From Strongyloides papillosus (lineage: Eukaryota > Nematoda > Chromadorea > Rhabditida > Strongyloididae): a DNA stretch of 64,000 nucleotides. The translations under genes were made by a program, and so were the position numbers. The notes beneath the pieces were generated by a model, which made no database searches, was not told where the DNA came from, and worked only from the letters and a program-made list of their open reading frames with translations. The stretch lies in assembly GCA_005656395.1 (NCBI GenBank), contig SRSI01000060.1:682001-746000 (forward strand), read 5' to 3'. Positions 25,262 through 36,964 of this stretch are shown one piece after another; positions within the stretch are counted from its first letter, which is position 1; each line of letters opens with the position of its first letter.

Positions 25262-26913
25262 ATATTAAAATAAAAGCTATTGAAAGTAAAAAAAATTATG
25301 AAGTAACAAATAAATTTTTTTCAAGTTAAAAAGGGTATAATAAAAAAAATAAATAGAATATTTTATAAATGGATACATGTGTATAAATACTTTATCTATT
25401 TAATAATTTTACTCACTATTCTTTTTTTACTTTACTATTCATAATCATATTTATCATTCAATGAATGTTGTCACAATTTATTTGCCATGATTTAAGTAAA
25501 ATCTAAATTATTTATTTCATATTTTTCTAATTAATCATTTAAATGTTTTTTGTACAATTTTTTTATTCTATATTTGTCAAATAATAAAAAAGGTTTAATA
25601 ATTATATGATAGAACAAATAAAGTTGCTCATAATTACTTAAAAATATGTAATATTTTAAGCTCTCATCTTTTTATTGTCGTCTTAAACAATTAAAAATAA
25701 ATTATTCATGCACATAACACCTGTTCTTTTACTCTCAAAATGAATGTACACTTGATTATTATTTTTTCTTATTTAAATAACATTTTTCAGTTTTTTTAAC
25801 TATTTTCTGGTGAAATATTTAATGATATAAAAATATAAAAGGCCATTAACACTATAGTTAAAATACTTGATTACCATTTACTGATTCCTTAATATATAAT
25901 GAGAAAGTTTATCTAAGAATAATCATTCTATTTTTTTAAATTTAATATTTAATTTTATAATTTTCATAAAAACGCTGTTATCGGAAGGTATTATAAATAA
26001 AAATTATATTAAAGATATTAAAATAATAAATTATATTGTCATGATTTTTACTAAGTGTATTAAATTTGTTATAATTTTACGAAATGTTCAAGGATAAGTT
26101 TAATATAACTTTAATATAAAACCTATTTTAAAGTAATAATTTTTAAACTAATTATAAAGTTTATACTCCGAAAAATAGTAATAAAGTTAAATATTTAAAT
26201 TATTTTATTTATACCTGAAATTTTTATCATCAGCTTTTTTTTCCAACTTTTCCCATATCTATCATACATTATATCAGTTGATATTATTTAAAAAAAGTAC
26301 CATAGATGAATTAATAATATTAATAATTGAAGCATCACTTTTGTTTCTTCCTATAACATTTTGATGTTATTTAGAGTAAATGATATGAAAATTTTATTTT
26401 GCATGTAATTTTTTTTCTGTGAAAGAATAACATAAAGGCTTATAATAACATTTCCTGTATATACATTCATTTTTATCTTTTAAATACAACTTTAATATCA
26501 TTATTCGTTCTAATTAATGTTTGTAATTTATTAATTTCTATTTGTGTACAAAAAATATTTTATTACTTTAAGTGTAATTTAACGTGAAGTTACAATTCTA
26601 CTATCATATATGTACAAAATTATTATTTCATATTTAATAAGAATCATAAAAAAATTAGAATCATCATGTTAAATAATACAAATTTATTATTTAATACATC
26701 CTAAATTTTAACTTTCTCTTCCTTTAAAATTATATATATTAATAACAAAAATTTGAAGTAACATCATCATTTAAGTAATATACTTAATAGTACAAAATTT
26801 ATTTTAAAATACGTATTTTTTTATTGATCTTATTTCTATAATAAATTATGTACATTCACTATATGATATTTTTCTTTACTTCTCTTAGGTGAAAATAGAT
26901 AGCATTTTTTCAA
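25262..26913. other. Intergenic, no gene seen
   Basis: AT-rich spacer. A TTCTCTTAG acceptor-like site ends at 26888, 25 nt before the ATG of the next gene; it probably marks a trans-splice or 5'UTR intron junction. Confidence 0.5.
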
Positions 26914-28294
26914 ATGGAAGCTTCTCCAAGTGCAGGTATGTCTTTTTGTGCATTTTTTAATACCGTTATATACTTTAGGTCAAGTCTTTTCTACTGGTCT
27001 TATTCCTACGTATACTGAAAGAGGGGGAAAAAAAAAGTAGAAACTGAAAAAGGTCCTCAATTGTATAATACTATGAATAATTTTTCAAAATATTCAGTAC
27101 CTTATAATTCATATCAATCGTTTATATGTAAGTAAATTTATCAATTTTAATGATATGTTTTTAAAACAGATTCAACAAATGATTTGATTAATCAACCTAA
27201 TCAATTTATAAGAGAACGTCAATATGATGGTACCCATAATAATGATACACAATTTCATTATAATTGCAAAAATAACAATAAAATTATAGATAATGATTTT
27301 ATAAATAATAATAATGTTGAAACAAAATATTTTAATATTAGATCAATCCCCAATCACGTTAGTACTCCATCTAATAACGTTAAAACATCTAATCAATTAA
27401 AAAAAAATGAAAATAACCCTCAATATAAACTAGAGTTCATTGTAAAAAATGATAAACGTGAATTTGTTAAAATTGAGCATGTAATGTTAAATAAATATGA
27501 TGTATCAATTAAAATAAAAAAAGTACCAACAACAAAACCTCCGAAAAGCATAATTGTTAATAATCAAATGAATTTATATATGTTCTTTATTGTCAAATTT
27601 TTTAAATATATTTTGACTTTTAAGCTACCCCTAATGAAACTGAACCATCATTGACGATGAATGTGGAAAAAGGAAATATAACTATAGCTCCTGATGGAAG
27701 ATATACCATAAGTTCAGGAATAGCTTTAAAGAAAGTAACCCCTAATGGCAATAAAGTTGTGAATAAAGGTATCTTATTTTAAAAATGTCATAAAAACAAA
27801 TTCTTGTTTATAGAGTTTTCGCAAATTATTTTACTGGCACCAAATAATAATAGCAAACAACAGACTAGTCAACATAATCTTTCAAAAAAGTGTGTAGAAA
27901 ATGCTTCTAATGATTCAAATGTTTTTTCACCCTCAAAAAATCCTTTTGGAGCACAACAGTTTTTAAAACAAAACCTTTCTAAACCATCTGAAACTATTCA
28001 TTATTTAAATAACTATAATGAATATCCTAATGTTATAGGAAGAGGTAAACGTAAATCTTACAGTCAAAATAACATATTATTAAAAAAATATAACGAAGAT
28101 ATATCACGACCCGTACAATATAACCAAAAACTGACAACAAGATCAAAAGCTAAACGTTTATGTAATAACAAAACAATGTGGTTTTTTTACTATCTTTTTT
28201 AGGTACTTCTCAGAAAAAAATTAATATGGAAAATAGAATACATAATAATTCAAATCGTATAATGTTCCACCCAATTCCAAAAAAATATCTCTAA
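26914..28294 (+). pseudogene. Orphan Asn-rich basic gene with two reading-frame breaks
   Basis: Six exons are visible: 26914-26935, 26979-27127, 27170 to about 27590, 27625-27768, 27814-28161 and 28203-28294. Introns of about 40-45 nt fit phase at every junction but one. In exon 2 the frame breaks inside a run of five G and nine A (around 27022-27037): the frame entering reaches TAG at 27038, while the frame leaving is open to the donor. Between exons 3 and 4 no GT donor has the phase that exon 4 needs. The protein is Asn/Lys/Ser-rich and basic, with a more ordered stretch ITIAPDGRYTISSGIALKKV in exon 4. No domain is recognised. It could be a decaying gene, or an intact gene with assembly indels. 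Confidence 0.5.
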
Positions 28295-29016
28295 CAATCT
28301 CATTTTTGAAAGATACTAAACTGATAAAGATAGATATAAAGAATTTCAAAACTACTTAAACATAAAATCATTAATATCACTATTAAATTATATAATTAAA
28401 AAAATAAAAAATTCATACTTTTCTTAATGAAGTAAAAAATTGGAAAATCAGAAAGTTAATTATGAGTAAAAAATAATTTATTATTACATAGTTTATAATA
28501 GTTTTGTTAAAATAAAATGAAAAAAAGTAAAGTAGTATTTAAAATAGTAGATAATAATTTTCATACAAATAATACTAACATCCTGCAATATTAAAATTAT
28601 ATAAATTTACAAATATACTATTTTCCAAATACTTTTTTTTTGTAAAGTAATCTAGCAGTTTAAAACAATCTTTTTACGAGCGTTTACCAGAATTACCGAA
28701 AAAAAGACTGTATATAAAATTTTAATTTACAGCATCATAAAATAATAAAAAAAAGTGATACATATTTTATTGAAGCTTTTATTAAAACACATCAATTGTA
28801 ATTAAAATCTGTTAGTAAAAATTTTTTCTCTACTACCACTACCATAATAAAATGTGTATTTTCTCATATTTCATATAAATAAATTTAGTAACTTTTCTTA
28901 AATCATTTCTATTTGCGACCCCTCACTTATGATGTGGTGCTTCGCTTTTCATCAAAATTTTAGATCAATTGTCATTTTTTTCCTCATCTGTACTTCTTTA
29001 CAATAAGATCTTTGTT
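28295..29016. other. Intergenic between convergent genes, no gene seen
   Basis: 3' flanks of the orphan gene (+) and fzr-1 (-). AT-rich; no supported feature. Confidence 0.5.
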
Positions 29017-30719
29017 TTATCGAATGCTTGTAAAAATATTAAGTTTTGAACGAACATGTTTTTGTTGGTTTGATTTACTAAATACATGCCAAAAGCGTAA
29101 CGTTTCATCACCTGCTCCTGTTACAATTGACTCTCCATCAGGTGACATTGCCTAAAAAGAGTAACAAATTATAATTTCCTATTTAATATTTAAAGTATCT
29201 TACTAAATAAAGTACACGATATTGATGACCAGTTAACTTAGTTATTGGTTGAAGTGAAGGATATTTCCATATAATAACTTGATTATATGAATAACCATGT
29301 GTTGAAACTAATTCAGAACTATGTTTTGACCAAGCAACATTACATACTTGAGATCCTGTATCAATGCAATGCATTGCTTGACCTGTAAGAGTATTCCAAA
29401 AACGAAGACATCTATCTGCTGTTCCACCACCAGAAACTAGAACTCCATGGTGATGAGGACTCCATGCTAGGGCTTTAACTGCAGCATTATGATCATTATA
29501 TACTTGAACTGGATCAGGTTTACGCAATGACCAAACTAATAACTGATTGTCATTACCACCTGAAGCAAGATATTGCTTATCTGGGGACCATTTTAGTCCA
29601 CAAACTTCTTGTCTATGGGCAGCTAGTTTCCTTTCATTACCGTTTGGAACACGCATATCACGTTGGATTATAAAACGGTCCCTAGAACCAGAGCATATTA
29701 CATCATTATTCCAGGCTAAACAACCAATTCTAGCAGAATGACCTAGGACATCGTTAACTTTCTTATTGGCTTGCACATCCCATACTTGAAGGGTACCTTT
29801 ATTTGTTCCAACAGCTAATAAATCACCTTTCTCTGTCCACTGAACAGATGTTACAGTATCTGTTTCAGATGCTAAGTCACATAATTTAATTACCTGGCTG
29901 TTACAAGCACTCCATAAGTAGACACACGAATTTAAACCAACTGAAAGCATATTTCTAGCAGACCAATCAACAAGATTAAGATAAAAGTCATCTTGCAGTT
30001 CTGGGGCATCTAAAACTTTATAAGGGTTCTTTGGTACTTTTCTTTGGGGTTTTCTTGGAGACCGTAGGAGACGTAAACTTGATTCACTTAATGGTATCGA
30101 ACAATCATTAACATGTTTTGGTGTAAATTCATCGTTTTTCTTTTTATAAATTGATTTTGGACCATAATTAAAAAGTGGCTGATATCTAATTGGATATAAT
30201 TTATTTATCTCAACACTCTCATTTTCTGATCTAATATCGTCTATTTCGTCTTTTAACATTTCATTTCGAAGCAATGCTTTATGTACTAAACATTCATTTT
30301 TATTTTCATTTTGGTAATTATCAGGGAAAACAGGTGGGAACGGAGCTGAATATGGAATATGTGCTCTTTGTGATACTGAAATATTTTTTTTCCTCTTCAA
30401 TATATATCCTGATTCTGGTGCCTCAAAAATACAATTTCTATTGCGAGCATTATACCTTATTTCCCAATCTTCGGTTGACTCTCGTAATGGTATGTAACGA
30501 TCACCACCATCTGGTCTGTATTTAGATGGTGTTGTTGCTGGTGAACCGTCCTAAATAAATTTAAATTAAAAGTAAAAAAGTATATAAATATTTAAAACAA
30601 ACAGCTGTAATGAATGTTTTTGGTGGTGTCATAGGTATTTTAGGTGACATATAGTCACTTTTCCTAGGAGTAACTGGATCAGGAATCTTTGTTGGTGTTC
30701 GAAATCCATCAGCATCCAT
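29017..30719 (-). CDS. fzr-1: Fizzy-related/Cdh1, APC/C activator
   Basis: WD40 co-activator of the anaphase-promoting complex that recruits D-box and KEN-box substrates in late mitosis and G1. Exons are 30603-30719, 29204-30550 and 29017-29151 (phase-0 junctions, introns of 52 nt). The product is 532 aa. The N-terminus is rich in Ser/Thr-Pro sites (TPTK, VTPRK, YMSPK, MTPPK), which are likely CDK targets. The C-box DRYIPLR is intact near residue 54. The linker RSPRKPQRKVPKNPYKVLDAPEL and the following DDFYLNLVDWSARNMLSVGL identify the Cdh1 rather than the Cdc20 branch. Seven WD40 repeats follow, with SGGNDNQLLVWSLR and VTGAGDETLRFW. The C-terminus is ...TSIR, the Ile-Arg tail that docks on the APC/C. 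It looks fully functional. Confidence 0.97.
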
Positions 30720-33700
30720 TATATATTAAAATACTACTGGTTTATTTTTTCTTAATAACTTAATTTTTAATTGTTAGTTCACAAATATTTTTAGTTAAAT
30801 TTTACGTTGTGAGAATAAAAATTCTATAATATTTAGTATAAAATTTGTTGTCGTATTTACAAACAATAATAAAAAAATATTGATAAAAACGATGGAAGAA
30901 AAAACTTTTAAAGAGAAATTTTACATAATATATTTAAAGGTGATAATAGTAAAATAAAATTTTGAAATTATTATTAGGTATATGAAATTGATATTTTTTT
31001 AATAAAAATTTATTATATATTAATGCTGGGAATCAGCTGATATTCTGAATGAAATATTTGAGTGAAAGAATAGAAATATAGCAAAACAAACCACTATTTT
31101 ATTGAGTGTTCCTATATGTATGTGGAAATGTATACACATTGCAGTGTAGACAAATGCGAATTATTGAAAGACGGACACGACAACCACACTACTGCTACAC
31201 AATTACTATTACAAAGCAGCTGATACACTATATTTTTTAAGACTAATATCAAATTTGAGAAACTTTTGATATGTTTCTACTTCTTTACAAATGTTAAGAT
31301 TAAAATTTTTATAAAATTTTATATTATAAAGAAAAAAAGATATTACACTATACTTGGAAGGATGAATATATATATACACATATGTATTTATGTTGTGAAT
31401 ATTCTTTGATGTATTAACAATTATTATAATATGTATATTGATATAAAAATACTATAATAGTTTTTTAAATAATATATATATATATTATTTATCGTAGAAA
31501 AGTTAACAACATTAAACATATATAGACATATACATATAATTAAATATATATCTTGTCAATGAAAAATGTTATAAATGTTGTTGATGACCATGGCATAGAG
31601 TATAGTGCCCACAATAGTTAGGTCAATTGAAAGTGAGGAAGAGATATTAATTCATCAATTGAAACACTGTATAAATAGACAGTTTAATAAGAGTACAATA
31701 AGTATAATTAGATGACTAGGGCAAAAAAGTTATATTACTATTTAGTAAAACCAAAAAGCCCAAATATACAAATTATCAATTACTAATAATAAAGGTAGAT
31801 AAAGTTTATGTATGTTTAATCTCAATACACACTACAACAATCTATAAAAGATATTTAAACACCTATTATTGAATGCAATTTTATAAAATGAAAACTTTAT
31901 TCATGGGAAATGCGCAAAGATAAATTGAAAAAAAATTTTGTTTACTTAACAAAGGATAGAAGCTAATAATGAATATGTACATAAATTATTTCTAATTAAC
32001 AAATATAATGATTATTGAGAGCGTATAAAAATTTTATAAATGTTAGGTTGAAATAAAACAAATACTATATATAAACTAATTTATTTTCATACAAATTATG
32101 TTTCAAAAAATTTGATAATAAATAAAAATAAATTTTTTTGAATGTAGAAAAATTAAATTAAATATATAATTTTATAAGCACAAAAATATAACCTGAATAT
32201 TAGGAATAAAGATTTATTACGAAATATCTTAAAAGCGAATTGTAGTGTGCATATATAAAATGATATAAAAATTGTTAATAATACTTATAAACATAAACTT
32301 TTGAAATGATATAATTCAGTAATAATATACCAATAAAAAAGAACGTTAAAACAAATTGATATAAAATTAATAATCTAATCAAAATATGCAAAATTTAAAA
32401 CTTTTTTATCAATAGATGTATGTTACTTAGAAAATTTGATAGATAATATATTCGTAATATTTATTACTTTTTAAATGTATGCATATACTTTTTAAAAAAT
32501 ATTGTTAAAAGTTATTTAAAAATCAACTTTATGACTATGTTTCGCTATTACGATTGTATAATATTGGCAATAAAATTCTATCATAATGCATGTATAATTT
32601 TTGTATTTAATTTTGTTTTTTGGTAATAAATGTTAAAGAGATAACTATTAAAATACAATGCAAAGACTAATTTATTTATATATGCATTTCCCTTTAATGT
32701 AAGATAAAATACCATTTATGATAAACTTTTAAAGTTATCATGATTTGTTTTCAATTAAGATAATTTTACTTTTTAAAATCAAACAACATATTTTAAAAAT
32801 TTGCAAGTAATGGTAAAATTGTATAGTTAATTGTACAAATTAAAATAAAAGTATGTACAGATAAAAAATATTAACAAATTTGATTTTTAAATTTCAGAAG
32901 GAAAATATTATACATGTTTAATTTGAATTTTATCAACCGACCTTAATTTTAAATTGTATAAATCATTACTTTTCTTAGCGCATAAAATTATAACAGATAT
33001 TTTATTTAATTTGATCAATTATATTTTTATTAATTAACTTAACGCCTTGATGACAATCATTGATAACTAATGAAATATTTAAATATACATTAAAAGAAGA
33101 TGATAAATAATTACAGGAAAATGACATTTAATGGTTTATTCAATGATTTATTAAGTGTTCTTAAAAATTTTTCCTTTTTTTAATAAATTTTAAAAAGAAA
33201 GTTTATAATTATTATCTTTCAAACTTTTCTGCCTATTTAAATTAACTTTGGAGGTAAAAAGTCTTTTCATTCATTCTATTACTTTGTATACATGTAATTT
33301 TATAAAAGTACCTACATGAAAGAGTAGTTTTGAATAGGTTCAATGATATACGAGTTAAAAATTGTTACTACCTTTTAAAAGTAATATAAATGTATCTCTT
33401 TGATTGAAAAATGAAATATATAAGAGTATCTTGCAAATATTAAGTATAAATGAAAACTATTTGAATAACTTCTTTTTAAATCTAAAGAGTATTAGAATTA
33501 TAATAATATTTAACTTTCTCTACAAATTATACTAAATAAAATTGATGTTTCATTTTGCCGTATTTTAAAAATCATATTATATCTTTTTTCCACATTTTGT
33601 CTTTAAACTATATGTTATTTTTTTATTTTACATTCTGTATGTATTATATTTAATCTTATTTTATTTTTCCTAGAATGAATTATTGCCCTCATTTACATTA

Positions 33701-34495
33701 ATATATTTTTATGTTCTCGACATTTAACAATAACTTTCAGCGAAATATTCTTAATTTATCTTAATTATAATAAAAATATATAGTTAACTAAAAACAGAAC
33801 AAGAATTTATAATACGATTATGTTTTCACATATCGCAAAACTATTAACAACTAAAAATTTGACACCGCTTCTACTAGCTTTCTTTTTACTTTAAAATAGT
33901 TTAAAGGCAATAATTACAAATCTAAAAGTATTATTATCTCTATTATAATAATAATAAAAAAGTTTATTAAAAACAGAAGATTAAAATAATAATACATTTA
34001 ATGTTCATACATCTAACACAATTTTAATTTGATAATACTATACTATACTTTTTTCTTGACATCTGAAAAATATTTATCGTTGTTTCTTTATTTTCATAAA
34101 ATTTTACCAAATAACTTATATAACTATATTTATGCTGATTACCATAAATATTTATAGTCATTTTAATCGTTACCATTCCATCTATATTTTATTTATTTTG
34201 TCTTATCTAGAGATAGTATAGAACTGTTTAATGTTATATGCGCAAGCTTACTCTGTTATTATTTCCATAATTTCAAATAAATATACATGAAAAAATCGAT
34301 AGGCAAATAAATATTTGTCTCTGTAAACAAAAATAATTTTTTTCATTTACAAAAATTGTTACACTTTATTCTCAAAGTTTTCAATATAATTCACATTATT
34401 TAAAATTTTACTGTTATTTTTTCTTCACAATCGTATTGTATTTTTTAATATATTTATATTAGTAATCTAATGGATTTTTCTTTTAGGTTTTAAAA
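30720..34495. other. Intergenic, 3.8 kb, with less AT-rich islands
   Basis: No coding exon found. Two patches (about 31020-31250 and 31560-31740) are visibly less AT-rich than the surroundings. The first contains the 9-mer CAGCTGATA, an E-box plus GATA-like core, twice in the same orientation (31034-31042 and 31217-31225). They lie upstream of fzr-1 (-) and could be regulatory. An acceptor TTTTAG ends at 34486, 9 nt before the next ATG. Confidence 0.4.
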
Positions 34496-36442
34496 ATGAC
34501 AAGTCCCTATTTGTATGAAAAAGGGAAAAAAACCGAAAGTTACATCAATGCAATAGAAGGCAACCCTGTTAGTGATAAGCCTTTTCTTGAAAAATTAAAT
34601 AACGATGAGATAGAAGTACAGAATAATGCTTATAAACCTTTCATTCCAAAGGGAAATGATAAAAATAAGCCGGAAGAAATGAATGAGAGTATTGGATTGA
34701 CTGCTGAGGAGTTAGCTCCGTATGGTGAGGACCGTAAATGGAGAATAATAAGAATTATCCTTTATGTTCTTTTTTGGTTATTATGGATACTTATGATTCT
34801 TGGAATTGTAGCTTTGATTCTTCTTAATCCTCCTTGTGCAAATGTTAAAGAAAAAAGAGATTTGGCATGGTGGGAGAAATCATTAATATATCAAATATGG
34901 ACACCATCTTTTAAAGATTCTGATGCAGATGGTTTGGGCGACTTCAAAGGAATAACCGAAAAATTATCTGATTTGGAGAGAATTAATATAAATGCTATAT
35001 TTCCCAGACCATTCTTAAAGGTTAACAAAGATGATAATGAAGTTGTAGACTTTTTTGATGTCAATCCAGAACATGGACGATTGGAAGATGCTGAAAATTT
35101 AATAAAATCTGCTCATGAAAAGGATATGTATTTCATTATAGAAATTCCCATTTCTGTTACAAGTGATAAACATATATGGTTCCAAAAAAGTTCAAAAGGA
35201 TCGAGTGTTGAGAATTCATCCTACTCTGATTACTACTATTGGAAACAAAATGCTGAAGAATCACCTTATGCATCAAATTACAAGGATACAAATATTCTAT
35301 TTTGGCATAAAAAAAATCATCCAAATTATCCTATTTTAAATTGGAAGAGTTCTGGCTTAAAAGAGGCTATGTATGAGGTATTTAAATTTTGGATTAGAAA
35401 AGGAATTGATGGTTTTTATTTATCATCACCAAAATATATTGCAAGGTCTCTTGATGCTTCGAGCCCGAATTTTCCTGAAATTGTTGAGGTATTTCAAGAG
35501 TTAAAAAATGAGATAGATACTTTTGTACAAGAGGATGATGAAATCAAAGATAAAAAAATATTCATCTTTACCTCTGCCGATGATATGACAGAAAATGAAA
35601 AAAAACAATTAGGTGTTAACGGTGGTTTAGATGCTCTTGTTAATTATGAATTGGGAAATGTTGAAAAAGACAGCAAAATATGTTATAAACTTGAATCAAC
35701 AGTTGCAGGTTGTGTTAATGAAATATTATCCGATATTCTTATCTTCCACAACAATAATCCTCAAATAGTCCCTATTTGGGAGTTTGGTAATCCTTCAACT
35801 ACACGTCTTTCAACAAGAGTTACTTCTAGATTAAATAGTGAAATATTAATTATGATTCAAATGATGTTACCAGGATCAAATATGTTTTACTATGGTGATA
35901 TAATTGGTATTAAAAATCTTAATGAAGATATAAAATATAAAAATATAAGTCAAAAGAGTGCAATGCAGTGGGATGATACAACCAATGGTGGTTTTACTCA
36001 AGCTACTAGTTCAATCATTCCAATTCAATCTGACTTGAAAAATATTAATTGGGAGAAACAAATTAATGCCCTTGTAAGTCCTTTGAAGATGTTTAAGAGA
36101 ATAGCAAAAATTAAACAAAGAGTTGATGCTTTCAAGTATGGCAAAGCATATGTTGGAACAAGAGTTCAACAAGCTTTCACACTCTCAAGATTCGATACCA
36201 ATGAAGAAAATGTACCTGTTGGAAATGTTTACGTCTGCGCTGCTAACTTAGGAAAAGAGACAGCAACATTACCATTAGAAGAAATTCCAGGCACTTCATC
36301 AATTACCTTAAAAAATGCTGAAATATTTGCATTAACGACAAAAGCTTTTGAAAAATATGATGTGCGTGAAAAAGTTGATTTGAGTTCACTATCTTTAACT
36401 CTTGGTCCACAGCAAGCAATAATTTTTAAATTTCCAGTATAA
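34496..36442 (+). CDS. SLC3A2/4F2hc-like amino-acid transporter heavy chain
   Basis: Single-exon 648-aa type II membrane glycoprotein of the heavy-chain family that chaperones LAT-type amino-acid exchangers to the plasma membrane. A cytosolic N-terminus of about 83 aa precedes one membrane helix (about 84-110, IIRIILYVLFWLLWILMILG). A Cys follows at residue 114, where heavy chains carry the light-chain disulfide. The ectodomain is a GH13 alpha-amylase fold starting WWEKSLIYQIW..SFKDSDADGLGDFKGI. The region equivalent to the GH13 nucleophile motif reads GIDGFYLSS, with no Arg or Asp, so the domain should be catalytically dead, as in 4F2hc. Several N-glycosylation sequons are present. The start is supported by an acceptor TTTTAG ending 9 nt upstream. 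AATAAA occurs 23 nt after the stop. rBAT is the main alternative, less likely because the active site is lost. Confidence 0.9.
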   Translation: MTSPYLYEKGKKTESYINAIEGNPVSDKPFLEKLNNDEIEVQNNAYKPFIPKGNDKNKPEEMNESIGLTAEELAPYGEDRKWRIIRIILYVLFWLLWILMILGIVALILLNPPCANVKEKRDLAWWEKSLIYQIWTPSFKDSDADGLGDFKGITEKLSDLERININAIFPRPFLKVNKDDNEVVDFFDVNPEHGRLEDAENLIKSAHEKDMYFIIEIPISVTSDKHIWFQKSSKGSSVENSSYSDYYYWKQNAEESPYASNYKDTNILFWHKKNHPNYPILNWKSSGLKEAMYEVFKFWIRKGIDGFYLSSPKYIARSLDASSPNFPEIVEVFQELKNEIDTFVQEDDEIKDKKIFIFTSADDMTENEKKQLGVNGGLDALVNYELGNVEKDSKICYKLESTVAGCVNEILSDILIFHNNNPQIVPIWEFGNPSTTRLSTRVTSRLNSEILIMIQMMLPGSNMFYYGDIIGIKNLNEDIKYKNISQKSAMQWDDTTNGGFTQATSSIIPIQSDLKNINWEKQINALVSPLKMFKRIAKIKQRVDAFKYGKAYVGTRVQQAFTLSRFDTNEENVPVGNVYVCAANLGKETATLPLEEIPGTSSITLKNAEIFALTTKAFEKYDVREKVDLSSLSLTLGPQQAIIFKFPV

Positions 36443-36964
36443 CATTTTATTTTGCTTTCTATGTAATAAAGACAGTTGTTTTTTTTTTGTTTTCAAAATA
36501 TTTCTTTTAAAATTTATTATTATATATAAATTTGTGTTGTTTCACTTTATTAAACAAGTTTAATGATGCTAAAGATTTGTATTTTTAACAAGAAACTGGC
36601 TTATGTTTTTCAATATAAATCTTACTTTAAAATGTACACGTAATTTTTTTTTTGTTTTTTAAAAAGACATAATTATAGACTGTTACACAAATCTTTTTCT
36701 TACCAAACTTTTTACTATTAATAATAACTATTTATTTTTACAAATTAAAGAACTAAAAAAAAGAGGATTATACAACAAATATGTATTGGTGTACCTTCAT
36801 TATTAAACAACAATTTAATTTATTATAATTAAACAAATAATCTTTAATGTGATAGTAATTAAGATTGGTAAAAAAATACAAAATTTTATAAAAATAGTTA
36901 TATTATAATGTGTTTTTGTTATTTGCAAATAATTTTTATTTGATAAAAAGGTATAAGAAAATAA
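36443..36964. other. Short intergenic region between convergent genes
   Basis: 3' flanks of the heavy-chain gene (+) and the trehalose-phosphate synthase gene (-). AT-rich; apart from AATAAA at 36465 nothing is supported. Confidence 0.5.
36465..36470 (+). terminator. Polyadenylation signal AATAAA
   Basis: A canonical AATAAA lies 23 nt after the stop of the heavy-chain gene. The position fits a very short 3'UTR. Inferred from motif and spacing only. Confidence 0.55.
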
